Positions 10,058 to 17,597 of a stretch of 64,000 bases of DNA are shown one piece after another (position 1 is the stretch's first letter; every line of letters starts with the position of its first letter). The position numbers were made by a program, and so were the translations under genes. The notes below the pieces were generated by a model that saw only the letters and a list, made by a program, of their open reading frames with translations, made no database searches and was not told where the DNA came from. Source of the stretch: Clostridium sp. AF15-31 (GTDB lineage Bacteria > Bacillota > Clostridia > Lachnospirales > Lachnospiraceae); the NCBI RefSeq assembly GCF_003461625.1, contig NZ_QTXL01000001.1, forward strand, positions 1 through 64,000, read 5' to 3'.

Positions 10058-11113
10058 ATGAAAACAATTACAACAAAAAAGAAAAACACATGGGATATCA
10101 TCTCCGATTACCGTGGTGTTCTGATGGGAATATCTATTATATGCATTATAGTATTTCATTATGTGGAGGACTGTGGCATCTATCACGTCCACAAAAACGG
10201 ATGGGTAGAATTTTTCCGTAACTATATCACCAGTTCAAGTGTAGACGGTTTTCTTTTCTTATCCGGTTTTGGTTTGTACTACGCAATGAAAAAGCATCCG
10301 GATATTTCCCAGTTTTATAAGCGGAGATTTACCAAAATCCTGATTCCATATTTTCTGGTATCTATACCCGCTCTTTGCTGGAATGATCTTTTCTTTGAAA
10401 AAACAGGAATAAAGGCATTTTTTTCTGATATATTTTTCTATTCATTTTTTACACGGGGAATGGCATGGTTCTGGTATATCCTGTTAATATGCTTTTGTTA
10501 TCTTATTTTTCCATTCATATTCCGGGTATTGGATAAAGCGCCAGATAAAGAATCCGAACAAATGCGTCTGATCAATCTTTTCACATTTTTCACTATGATA
10601 GCCATAGTAGTCCAATTATCAAATAAAGGCTTTTTCAGCAATATCAATCTGGCTTTATTACGTATTCCATTTTTCTGTCTTGGCTGCTTTATTGGTAAAT
10701 ACTCCTATGAAAAGCGCCCTATATCCTATGGTACATATGGTTTGATGCTTTTATCTTTATTCGCAATCCAATTTCGGAAGGGCAGCAAAATTATATTTGC
10801 GCGATATTCCGCTGCTTTTCTTAATATCAGTGCATGTATCTTAATTGCAATTCTATTTGGTAAATTGAAGCGTTTTGAGAAATTACATAACTGCATAAAA
10901 AAGTTTTTTGAGTGGTTTGGCAAATATTCCCTGGAATTATATCTGACGCACGTTACTGTACGAGGCATTATGAGAGATTACGGCTACCATACCTGTTATG
11001 GACGATACGAACTGATCATGGTTGCTATATCCATCGTACTGGCGCTGATTTTAAACCGCCTGACAAATCTTATCACCAAGATCCGCATACCCGCCATTCA
11101 TCATGCAAAATAA
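10058..11113 (+). CDS. Acyltransferase family 3 membrane protein
   Basis: A 351-residue polytopic membrane protein. The N-terminal segment (DYRGVLMGISIICIIVFHYVED) has the arginine and the early helix-His pattern of the acyltransferase_3 family (O-acetylation of surface sugars, polysaccharides or cell wall). About ten hydrophobic helices follow, including FLFLSGFGLYYAMKK and the late LELYLTHVTVRG segment typical of this fold. AGAGGG lies 10 bases before the ATG. It is a single gene, divergent from the large glycerophosphotransferase and closed by a terminator. Its position beside that gene suggests, as an inference only, that it decorates the same surface polymer. Confidence 0.8.
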   Translation: MKTITTKKKNTWDIISDYRGVLMGISIICIIVFHYVEDCGIYHVHKNGWVEFFRNYITSSSVDGFLFLSGFGLYYAMKKHPDISQFYKRRFTKILIPYFLVSIPALCWNDLFFEKTGIKAFFSDIFFYSFFTRGMAWFWYILLICFCYLIFPFIFRVLDKAPDKESEQMRLINLFTFFTMIAIVVQLSNKGFFSNINLALLRIPFFCLGCFIGKYSYEKRPISYGTYGLMLLSLFAIQFRKGSKIIFARYSAAFLNISACILIAILFGKLKRFEKLHNCIKKFFEWFGKYSLELYLTHVTVRGIMRDYGYHTCYGRYELIMVAISIVLALILNRLTNLITKIRIPAIHHAK

Positions 11114-11137
11114 CAGGATCTGAATTTTAGATTTTAA

Positions 11138-11172
11138 AAGGAGAATGAGTTTTCGATACTCATTCTCCTTTT
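11138..11172 (+). terminator. Terminator after the acyltransferase gene
   Basis: AAGGAGAATGAGT and ACTCATTCTCCTT form a perfect 13-bp stem followed by a T-run. The A-rich 5' side means it could also act on the opposite strand for the convergent AbiE-type locus. Confidence 0.85.
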
Positions 11173-11221
11173 TCTATACAAATATTATTTTCCTTATTAT
11201 GTATTCATATATAATATATTT

Positions 11222-11504
11222 TTATACTGAATATAACTCATGAAGAATTGTAATTGCCTCTTCTTTTTCATTTACATGCTCACCGTTTTGTTTTTTATTT
11301 TTCAAGTCTAACCAGGCATACATCTTAAAAGGTATCAGATATTCTGCTCCCAGAACACATATGTCATTTATAATCTTACGTCCCTGTAACATAAAATTAT
11401 AAAAATCATCATTTAATAATATCGCATGCTGTTCCTCCAATAATTGTATAACAATCTGCATATGCCTTAAACTTTTCTCGAAATGTATCTATTCCAACTA
11501 CCAT
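11222..11504 (-). pseudogene. AbiEii-like nucleotidyltransferase toxin, internally deleted
   Basis: The start overlaps the end of the upstream regulator: ATG at 11504 within ATGGTAG. It reads MVVGIDTFREKF...TIIGGTACDIIK and stops at 11409 after 31 codons. In the neighbouring frame the sequence continues as LLNDDFYNFMLQGRKI, then AEYLIPFKMYAWLDL and GEHVNEKE to a stop at 11222. These two pieces match the extreme N-terminus (IGGTACDI) and the C-terminus (LIPFKAxAWLDL...GE.V) of AbiEii-type nucleotidyltransferases. The central part, including the acidic catalytic residues, is missing. One internal deletion with a frame change explains the arrangement. The 79-residue frame from 11461 to 11222 is therefore a remnant, not an independent gene. 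Confidence 0.75.
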
Positions 11505-12460
11505 GTATATTCCTCCAACATTTCTTCAATCGAGCCTTCAACTCTTTCATCTTCCACGTCTGATAGGGACATACATAACGATATAGGATCTACCATGCCA
11601 TTTTTTGAAAACCGATCAGGATTATATTTCCAAAATTCAATTCTTATCATATCCTTATTATCTTCCCATCTTTCATCTATTTTTTTTAACGTATATTCTT
11701 TTGCCATAGATTTATCAATGGCAACACTTTCAATAACCGAAGGATTCAACATCGAATAATTTGAAAGAGCACTTTCGCCTGATACGGGCATGTCGGTAAA
11801 CTGATTCAAATTCTCTACTACAAATGACTTCTGCACCGGATTGATCAGATACCGTTTTGCTTTTATAAATAATTGATAGCCACTATCCTCTGTCCACATA
11901 TAACATTCTTTTCCATCTGCTTCCTGACATATCAGCCCCATCTTTTCTAATTGTTCACTGGCTCTTGTAATCGATGTCTTTGTAACATTCAGATATTCTG
12001 CAGCCTCTTTTTTCATAACTTTCTTATTTTTGCACTCGTATATTAAATACAAAAATAAACTCTGTGTAACAGGCATCATTTTTTCAGTTTTAATTTCTTT
12101 CTTTTTCCTGAATGAATTGTGTATTGCGATTCCCCAAAATGGAAGGTACATCTGTTTATCATCCGCCACAAAAGGAATCCGATGCCCAATAAGTGCATCC
12201 CGCTGAGCTCTGGTAATATTTTCAAACCAATAAGCAACAGGCAGATTTGTCTTTTCTTCATATTGCATTTGCTGTTTTTTTAAAGCAATTACGCCAAATT
12301 TTTCAGAATCTGCTAATTTAACTAATATAAATGCATTTTCTTTATCCGATACCTCGTAAATGCTTCTTTGGGACAGCATATAAACCGGAAGTCCCTTTAT
12401 TTTTTCAATTTTTTTCATTTCAAAATCAGTTCCAAACATTTGATTCATTGTATTTATCAT
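11498..12460 (-). CDS. Winged-HTH regulator, probable AbiEi-type antitoxin partner
   Basis: A 320-residue protein starting at the ATG at 12460, preceded by AAAGGAGG. Residues about 130-190 form a winged helix (KKEAAEYLNVTKTSITRASEQLEKMGLICQE) like MarR or AbiEi antitoxins. The N-terminal half resembles a sensor or auxiliary region, and the C-terminal half (VAIDKSMAKEYTLKKIDERWEDNKDMI) matches no domain I recognise. The stop overlaps the start of the AbiEii-like toxin remnant (ATGGTAG), a typical toxin-antitoxin arrangement. The regulator reading frame is intact although the toxin is broken. It could still repress its own promoter. The AbiEi assignment rests mainly on this gene order. Confidence 0.6.
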   Translation of the reverse strand: MINTMNQMFGTDFEMKKIEKIKGLPVYMLSQRSIYEVSDKENAFILVKLADSEKFGVIALKKQQMQYEEKTNLPVAYWFENITRAQRDALIGHRIPFVADDKQMYLPFWGIAIHNSFRKKKEIKTEKMMPVTQSLFLYLIYECKNKKVMKKEAAEYLNVTKTSITRASEQLEKMGLICQEADGKECYMWTEDSGYQLFIKAKRYLINPVQKSFVVENLNQFTDMPVSGESALSNYSMLNPSVIESVAIDKSMAKEYTLKKIDERWEDNKDMIRIEFWKYNPDRFSKNGMVDPISLCMSLSDVEDERVEGSIEEMLEEYTW

Positions 12461-12534
12461 AAAGCGCCTCCTTTAGTAACATATTTTTATATACAATAAC
12501 ATTTTATTAGTTATTATTCAAGTTTTTTGTAATT

Positions 12535-12567
12535 AAAAAGAACAGGTCATGACAACCCGTTCTTTTT
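12535..12567 (-). terminator. Terminator after ybaK
   Basis: AAAAAGAAC and GTTCTTTTT flank a short GC stem and loop. The hairpin lies 18 bp past the ybaK stop and is symmetrical enough to work in both directions. Confidence 0.75.
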
Positions 12568-12584
12568 CTTTATCCGATATTTTT

Positions 12585-13067
12585 TTATTTCTCCGAAATG
12601 ATATCCGCATACCTGCCATTCACCGCACGAAGCAGGTCATCCGGTTTCAGCATGATCTGTTCACCCAGACGTCCACCGGATACGATCATCTGAGGAAGTG
12701 TTTCCGCACTTTCATGGATCACGGTCGGATATGGTTTCTTCATGCCGATCGGCGTACAGCCGCCGCGGATATAGCCGGTAACCTTGTTAATATCTTTCAC
12801 AGGAAGCAGTTCCAGGTTCTTCTCGCCAACCACTCTGGCTGCTTTTTTCAGATCGATCTCTTTGTCGATCGGTAATGCAAATACATAATAGCCCTGACTC
12901 TTTCCAACTGTTACGATCGTCTTAAAGCTCTCCTCATAACTCTGTCCGAGCATATCTGCAATATGCACACCATCAATGAATTCTTCACAGTTATATTGAT
13001 TGAGCGTATACGGAATCTTCATACGATCGAGAATCCGCATCGCATTTGTCTTTGTCTCTTTTCCCAT
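12585..13067 (-). CDS. ybaK: Cys-tRNA(Pro)/Cys-tRNA(Cys) deacylase YbaK
   Basis: A 160-residue YbaK/EbsC-type trans-editing deacylase that hydrolyses Cys mischarged on tRNA(Pro). Visible family features are the N-terminal TNAMRILDRMKIPY, the central FKTIVTVGK and YYVFALPIDKEIDLKKAARV (with the conserved lysines), and the C-terminal GYIRGGCTPIGMKK and ESAETLPQMIVSGG. The length is normal. It starts 6 bp after the stop of the response regulator, so it is probably co-transcribed with the sensor kinase and receiver, although no functional tie is obvious. Confidence 0.93.
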   Translation of the reverse strand: MGKETKTNAMRILDRMKIPYTLNQYNCEEFIDGVHIADMLGQSYEESFKTIVTVGKSQGYYVFALPIDKEIDLKKAARVVGEKNLELLPVKDINKVTGYIRGGCTPIGMKKPYPTVIHESAETLPQMIVSGGRLGEQIMLKPDDLLRAVNGRYADIISEK

Positions 13068-13073
13068 CGTTTC

Positions 13074-13457
13074 TTATATCCTTACACACTCATGAATATT
13101 CAGAACACGTTCGAGCCGTGCTGTTAATGCATTCGCTGTAAATGGTTTACAGATGTAGTCCTCCGCTCCTGCTTCAAAGCATTTTGTCTCTGAATACTCG
13201 TCTGTAACTGCCGTCAGGAAAATAACCGGAATACCCTTATATTCCTGATTTACTTTCAGTCTGGATATCACATCATATCCATCCATACCCGGCATCTTCA
13301 GATCAAGCAGGATGACATCCGGATGAATCCGTTCCAGGACACGGAACGCCTTCTGTCCATCATTCACGGCTGATACTTCAAATTTGTCCTCCAGGATTCC
13401 CTGGATCATATCAAGTATCATCTTATCATCATCTATAACCAATACTGTTCGTTTCAC
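13074..13457 (-). CDS. Stand-alone CheY-like receiver domain protein
   Basis: 127 residues forming a single receiver domain with no output domain. The acidic pocket is IDDDK (8-12), the phospho-acceptor Asp is in VILLDLKMPG (about residue 52), and the Thr and Lys switch residues lie in FLTAVTDE and YICKPF. The ATG overlaps the stop of the hybrid kinase by 4 bp, so the two are translationally coupled. It is probably the phosphoryl acceptor of the kinase's Hpt domain. With no DNA-binding domain, its output must be a protein partner that cannot be identified here. Confidence 0.93.
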   Translation of the reverse strand: MKRTVLVIDDDKMILDMIQGILEDKFEVSAVNDGQKAFRVLERIHPDVILLDLKMPGMDGYDVISRLKVNQEYKGIPVIFLTAVTDEYSETKCFEAGAEDYICKPFTANALTARLERVLNIHECVRI

Positions 13458-16400
13458 TTAAGTATCCTCCTAATATCCGTTTCCAGTTTTTCTGCCAGTT
13501 CATAAGCTTTATCCATATCATAATCCGAAACATACTGATACAGCTTATCGAGTATTCCATAATACTTTGCACCCATTTCATCTGCTAACTCCGGTATCTC
13601 TGTCTTGTACAATCGTTCCAGACAGGTGCATGCAGCTTTCTCTTTATACTCAAAAACAGCAGTTTTTAAATCACTGATGATCGTAAGCATCTCCGTTATA
13701 TTTGTGACCGCTTCTTTTTCTATTTTACCATCTGTTTCTATATTCGCAAGCCATTTTTTTATCTGCTCCAGAAGCTCCCGGTACCGGCTTACTACCTGGT
13801 CATGATTCATCTGAATGTACGTCATTGCCGTCTGTGGATCCTTACAGGCTTCTTCCAGCCCTGCAGCGGCTACCGCCATAGAATCTGCACCAATGCTTGC
13901 GGATATTCCCTTCAGACCATGGATCGTTATATCATAATTAAAGATGTCTTCTTTGTTCTTACATTCTTCAAGCTTCCGGATCCGTTCTTCACTTCCATCC
14001 AGATAAGTCTGCAGCAGACTGATATACAGTTCTCTGCTTCCGCCAATATAGGATAAGGCTTTCGCGATATCAATTCCCGGTATGCTCCATTCTTCTTCCT
14101 GCTTTGGATCCGATGTGCCGTCTGTTTCCTGTCCTTCTGTGGCAGTATCTCCATTCCCATCTCCACATTCCGTTACATATTCCTGCGGAAGATTATCTTT
14201 TATGATCTGTTCAAAGCGTTCCGGATCGATCGGCTTCGACAGATATCCGCAGAAACCGGCATCCAGATAAGTCTGCTTTGCACCCGATAATGCATTTGCC
14301 GTGATCGCAACTGCCGGAATATCCTTATAGATACCGCCATCCATGGTCTTCACATGCTGGAGCATCTCGATTCCATCCATCTCCGGCATCATATGATCGA
14401 TCAGCAGAAGCTGATAGGAATGCTGGCGAATCAGCTTCAGGCCTTCCGCCGCACTAAGTGCCGTATCGATCTGAAGTTTTGTATTCTTTGCAAGTCCGAC
14501 CACGATCTTCAGATTAACCTCATTATCATCTACAACCAGGATCCGGGCATCCTCTGCATGGAAGGACTCATGATAACGGACCTCATGATGAAGCTTTTCT
14601 TTGTATTTCTTTCTGTAATCCCCGATCTGTTCTTCATTTACGATCTCCTGTCCAACTGTTGCCGTAAACGTGGAACCTTCACCATATACACTGCTGACTG
14701 TAATATCTCCACCCATTGCAACCAGCAGATTCTTGGTGATCGGAAGTCCCAGTCCAGTACCTTCAACTGAGCGGTTCCGCTTCAAATCCAGTCGTTCAAA
14801 ATTTGTAAACAGCTTATCCATATCCTCACTCCGCATACCAATTCCGGTATCGGAAACTTCAATCGTCAGGTCCTGTTTATTATCCACAACGGTTCCTGTG
14901 ATATAGAGACGAACTTCACCCTTTTCTGTATATTTTACTGCATTTGTTAAAAGGTTCATGATAATCTGTTTGATACGCACCTCATCACCCTTCAGATTCT
15001 CATGCAACTCCGGTTCTACATAGATCTTAAGTTCCAGCCCTTTTTCCATAATACGCTTCTGGATGGATCGTTCGACATCCTCCACAAGGCTGCTCAGTGA
15101 ATAGTTCTCGTTCACCAGATATACCTTTCCGGATTCGATCTTGGACAGATCCAGAATATCACTGATGATCGTAAGCAACGATTTACCGGAATTCTTGATA
15201 TACATGGCATATTCCTTGATATGTGGCTGTCTGCTCTCCCGGAGCACCAGTTCATTCATACCCAGGATCGCATTTAACGGAGTCCGGATCTCATGTGAGA
15301 TGTTAGCAAGAAATGCTGACTTGCTGTTCGCCGCAGTCTCCGCTTCTTCTGCCTTCTGTTTCAAACGGACCTGAAGCTGCTTGTTCCATGCGATCACCAC
15401 AAGAAGCATCAGACTGCCAATCAATATGATAAGCAGATCCAAAATCGTCTCGCTGACATCGAATGAACCTGTCTGTGATATATAGCGGCCGGCAAGGACC
15501 ATATACAAATAATAAACGATGGTACTGATCAGCATAAATATATTCAGTTCCATCTTCTGGTACAATGACACAACAACGGCTGCTGCAAGAAACATATCGG
15601 TCAGGCGGTTATGTTCACCCGGAATCAGTCCGTACATCGCAACGATTGCGAATAGGCAGCCCGACATGCATAATCCATGTATCTTTACCGTAGTCTTTCT
15701 GATAAAAGTCACAAGAAAGCTGATCAACATAGTTGCCAATGTCACAATAACGAACATCGGGGCTTTCTGGAACCGATAAAACATCATAATAAAATATGTG
15801 GCAAAAAGGATATATACATAAAATACAACCTTTTTCACCCGCTTATCATCCTGCAGAACAGAACCAGAGGCATAACGCTCAACTCCGATCGAAGCTCTGC
15901 CTTTTTTTCCCGTCCGGTATACACGGACAAACAGGTTCATATAAAGCATGAAGAATACCAGCAGTACAACAGTCAGTGTCACCGCAGAAGGGATTGCATT
16001 TTTTGCTGCCAGTTTGCTGACTTCATTCTTATCCACGATTGCAACCACATACCAGTTATCCAGGATTGGTTTCACAGATATCCATGCACTGTCTGTCTTA
16101 TAGCTGACAGTACCTTCCGTCTCCGAAGCAAGTTCCTTATCAATATCTGAAACATAATTCTCATATGCACCCGTTCTGTGATATATGCTGTCCAGTGTTT
16201 TTCCCATAAATGCGGGATTCTCCCCCGCAATAATGCTTCCGGTCTGATCAACAATATAGATTTCACCCGCTCCTGCATCCAACTCTTTCAGAAGATTTGA
16301 CAGATCCTCCAGATCAACATCTACACCGATCAGGTTCGAACCGTCCTGGAACATACGTCCGACGGATACCACCTGCCGGTTCGTCTTCATATCCAGATAT

Positions 16401-16849
16401 GGTGTCGTGATCGTAAGTTCTGTACCATTCTGCTTCATCTCCTGATACCAAGAACGATCCTCGATCCGATATCCCTCTGGCTGCTCCCATGCAGTACTCA
16501 GCATCAGTTCTCCGTCAATATATCCATAAATCCCCAGATACTGCATACTTTCTTCATTTTTCAGATAATCGGTCTGTTCGGTAAAATATGTACGGAACTC
16601 ATCCATACTATATCCCGACTCATGCATATACTGCACTGTGAAATAATTCACTGTCAGAATATCGATCGCATCCGACAGGCAGTTCTGACAGGACATAGCG
16701 GCATAATCTATATTATTGTTCATCTCATCATCTACCTGCTCCGTTGTCTCCCGGATCTCTCTTGCACAGAAGATCAGGATCACGCCTGCCATAAGGATCA
16801 CAAATATACTTATATAAAATACCAGTCTTTTATATGCTCTTTTTACCAT
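13454..16849 (-). CDS. Hybrid sensor histidine kinase (Cache-HisKA-HATPase-REC-Hpt)
   Basis: An 1,131-residue membrane kinase. Residues 8-28 are a transmembrane helix, and 30-275 an extracellular Cache-type sensor (YLGIYGYIDGELMLST, DRSWYQEM). A further helix lies at 280-305, and about six hydrophobic helices at 340-490 form a second membrane block. The H-box (FLANISHEIRTPLNAILG) is near 520, the N-box (IKQIIMNLLTNAVKY) near 633, and the G boxes (DTGIGM, GTGLGL) at 670-701. An internal receiver spans about 770-890 (ILVVDDNEVN; LLIDHMMPEMDG). A C-terminal Hpt domain has its histidine in IHGLKGISAS near 978. This is a full phosphorelay that probably ends on the overlapping receiver gene. The ligand is unknown; Cache domains usually bind small organic molecules. 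Confidence 0.93.
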   Translation of the reverse strand: MVKRAYKRLVFYISIFVILMAGVILIFCAREIRETTEQVDDEMNNNIDYAAMSCQNCLSDAIDILTVNYFTVQYMHESGYSMDEFRTYFTEQTDYLKNEESMQYLGIYGYIDGELMLSTAWEQPEGYRIEDRSWYQEMKQNGTELTITTPYLDMKTNRQVVSVGRMFQDGSNLIGVDVDLEDLSNLLKELDAGAGEIYIVDQTGSIIAGENPAFMGKTLDSIYHRTGAYENYVSDIDKELASETEGTVSYKTDSAWISVKPILDNWYVVAIVDKNEVSKLAAKNAIPSAVTLTVVLLVFFMLYMNLFVRVYRTGKKGRASIGVERYASGSVLQDDKRVKKVVFYVYILFATYFIMMFYRFQKAPMFVIVTLATMLISFLVTFIRKTTVKIHGLCMSGCLFAIVAMYGLIPGEHNRLTDMFLAAAVVVSLYQKMELNIFMLISTIVYYLYMVLAGRYISQTGSFDVSETILDLLIILIGSLMLLVVIAWNKQLQVRLKQKAEEAETAANSKSAFLANISHEIRTPLNAILGMNELVLRESRQPHIKEYAMYIKNSGKSLLTIISDILDLSKIESGKVYLVNENYSLSSLVEDVERSIQKRIMEKGLELKIYVEPELHENLKGDEVRIKQIIMNLLTNAVKYTEKGEVRLYITGTVVDNKQDLTIEVSDTGIGMRSEDMDKLFTNFERLDLKRNRSVEGTGLGLPITKNLLVAMGGDITVSSVYGEGSTFTATVGQEIVNEEQIGDYRKKYKEKLHHEVRYHESFHAEDARILVVDDNEVNLKIVVGLAKNTKLQIDTALSAAEGLKLIRQHSYQLLLIDHMMPEMDGIEMLQHVKTMDGGIYKDIPAVAITANALSGAKQTYLDAGFCGYLSKPIDPERFEQIIKDNLPQEYVTECGDGNGDTATEGQETDGTSDPKQEEEWSIPGIDIAKALSYIGGSRELYISLLQTYLDGSEERIRKLEECKNKEDIFNYDITIHGLKGISASIGADSMAVAAAGLEEACKDPQTAMTYIQMNHDQVVSRYRELLEQIKKWLANIETDGKIEKEAVTNITEMLTIISDLKTAVFEYKEKAACTCLERLYKTEIPELADEMGAKYYGILDKLYQYVSDYDMDKAYELAEKLETDIRRILK

Positions 16850-16907
16850 CGTTCACACTCCCCGCCTCTTATCCGCATTTATACCGTTCCCGATCAGGAT
16901 CTGTTTT

Positions 16908-17597
16908 CTAGATTCCTGACTCAAGCAGTTCCTTCAGATGCTCCAATCGCATCTCAAACTGCTCATAAAAATCCCGGTTCTCCTCATATCTCGCAACATA
17001 CATGATATTCAGTATATACATACACATCTGCTTGATCTGTGCATTTTTACTTTCTTCTTCCCCGTCCTGCATACGGATCCGTGCAAATGCCTCCTGCACC
17101 TGCTTCTGAAAATCATGCCACGCATTAATGTACTCTGTATATCTCGGCAGATCCGGTGTATCGATCCATTTTGATACCTTGACCTTCACCTTGCCTGCCC
17201 GATCACATTCGTGGATCTGAAGGAAATATTTAAATCCGCCATCCTCATAATATCTGCCAAGCGGAAACAGTCTGCAGAATCCCGGCCTTGCCGCATGGAT
17301 CCCACATCTGCCTTCTGCATTTAAAAAAGTACATGCTCCATTTACCATCTTGATATTTGGAAGGATCAGCCCATCTACAACATTTAACTCTATCGTATCG
17401 GCAAGCAGAGCTTCAAAACTCTTACCTGTCTCCTTTGTCAGTCTGCTCACATCCAGCGGATCTAAGATGATGGAATTTCCCATTCCCTCACAGCAGGCAT
17501 GACACCCTTTACATTCATTACAATATGCTTTTACCATATCCGTCTGATCATATAAACGACCATCCGATATCTCTTCCAGACTACAATTTCTAAGCAT
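16908..17597 (-). CDS. YkgJ-like CxxCxxCC metal-binding protein
   Basis: 229 residues. A cysteine-rich N-terminal motif (CNECKGCHACCEGMG, residues about 27-41) and a second cluster (CTFLNAEGRCGIHAARPGFCRLFPLG) define the YkgJ / Fe-S or zinc-binding family (PF03692 type). Members are annotated as Fe-S or zinc chelating proteins of uncertain role. The C-terminal 90 residues are helical. The start overlaps the stop of the ECF A-A-S gene by 8 bp, so it is the last gene of that operon. A link to metal or cofactor handling is inference. Confidence 0.85.
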   Translation of the reverse strand: MLRNCSLEEISDGRLYDQTDMVKAYCNECKGCHACCEGMGNSIILDPLDVSRLTKETGKSFEALLADTIELNVVDGLILPNIKMVNGACTFLNAEGRCGIHAARPGFCRLFPLGRYYEDGGFKYFLQIHECDRAGKVKVKVSKWIDTPDLPRYTEYINAWHDFQKQVQEAFARIRMQDGEEESKNAQIKQMCMYILNIMYVARYEENRDFYEQFEMRLEHLKELLESGI

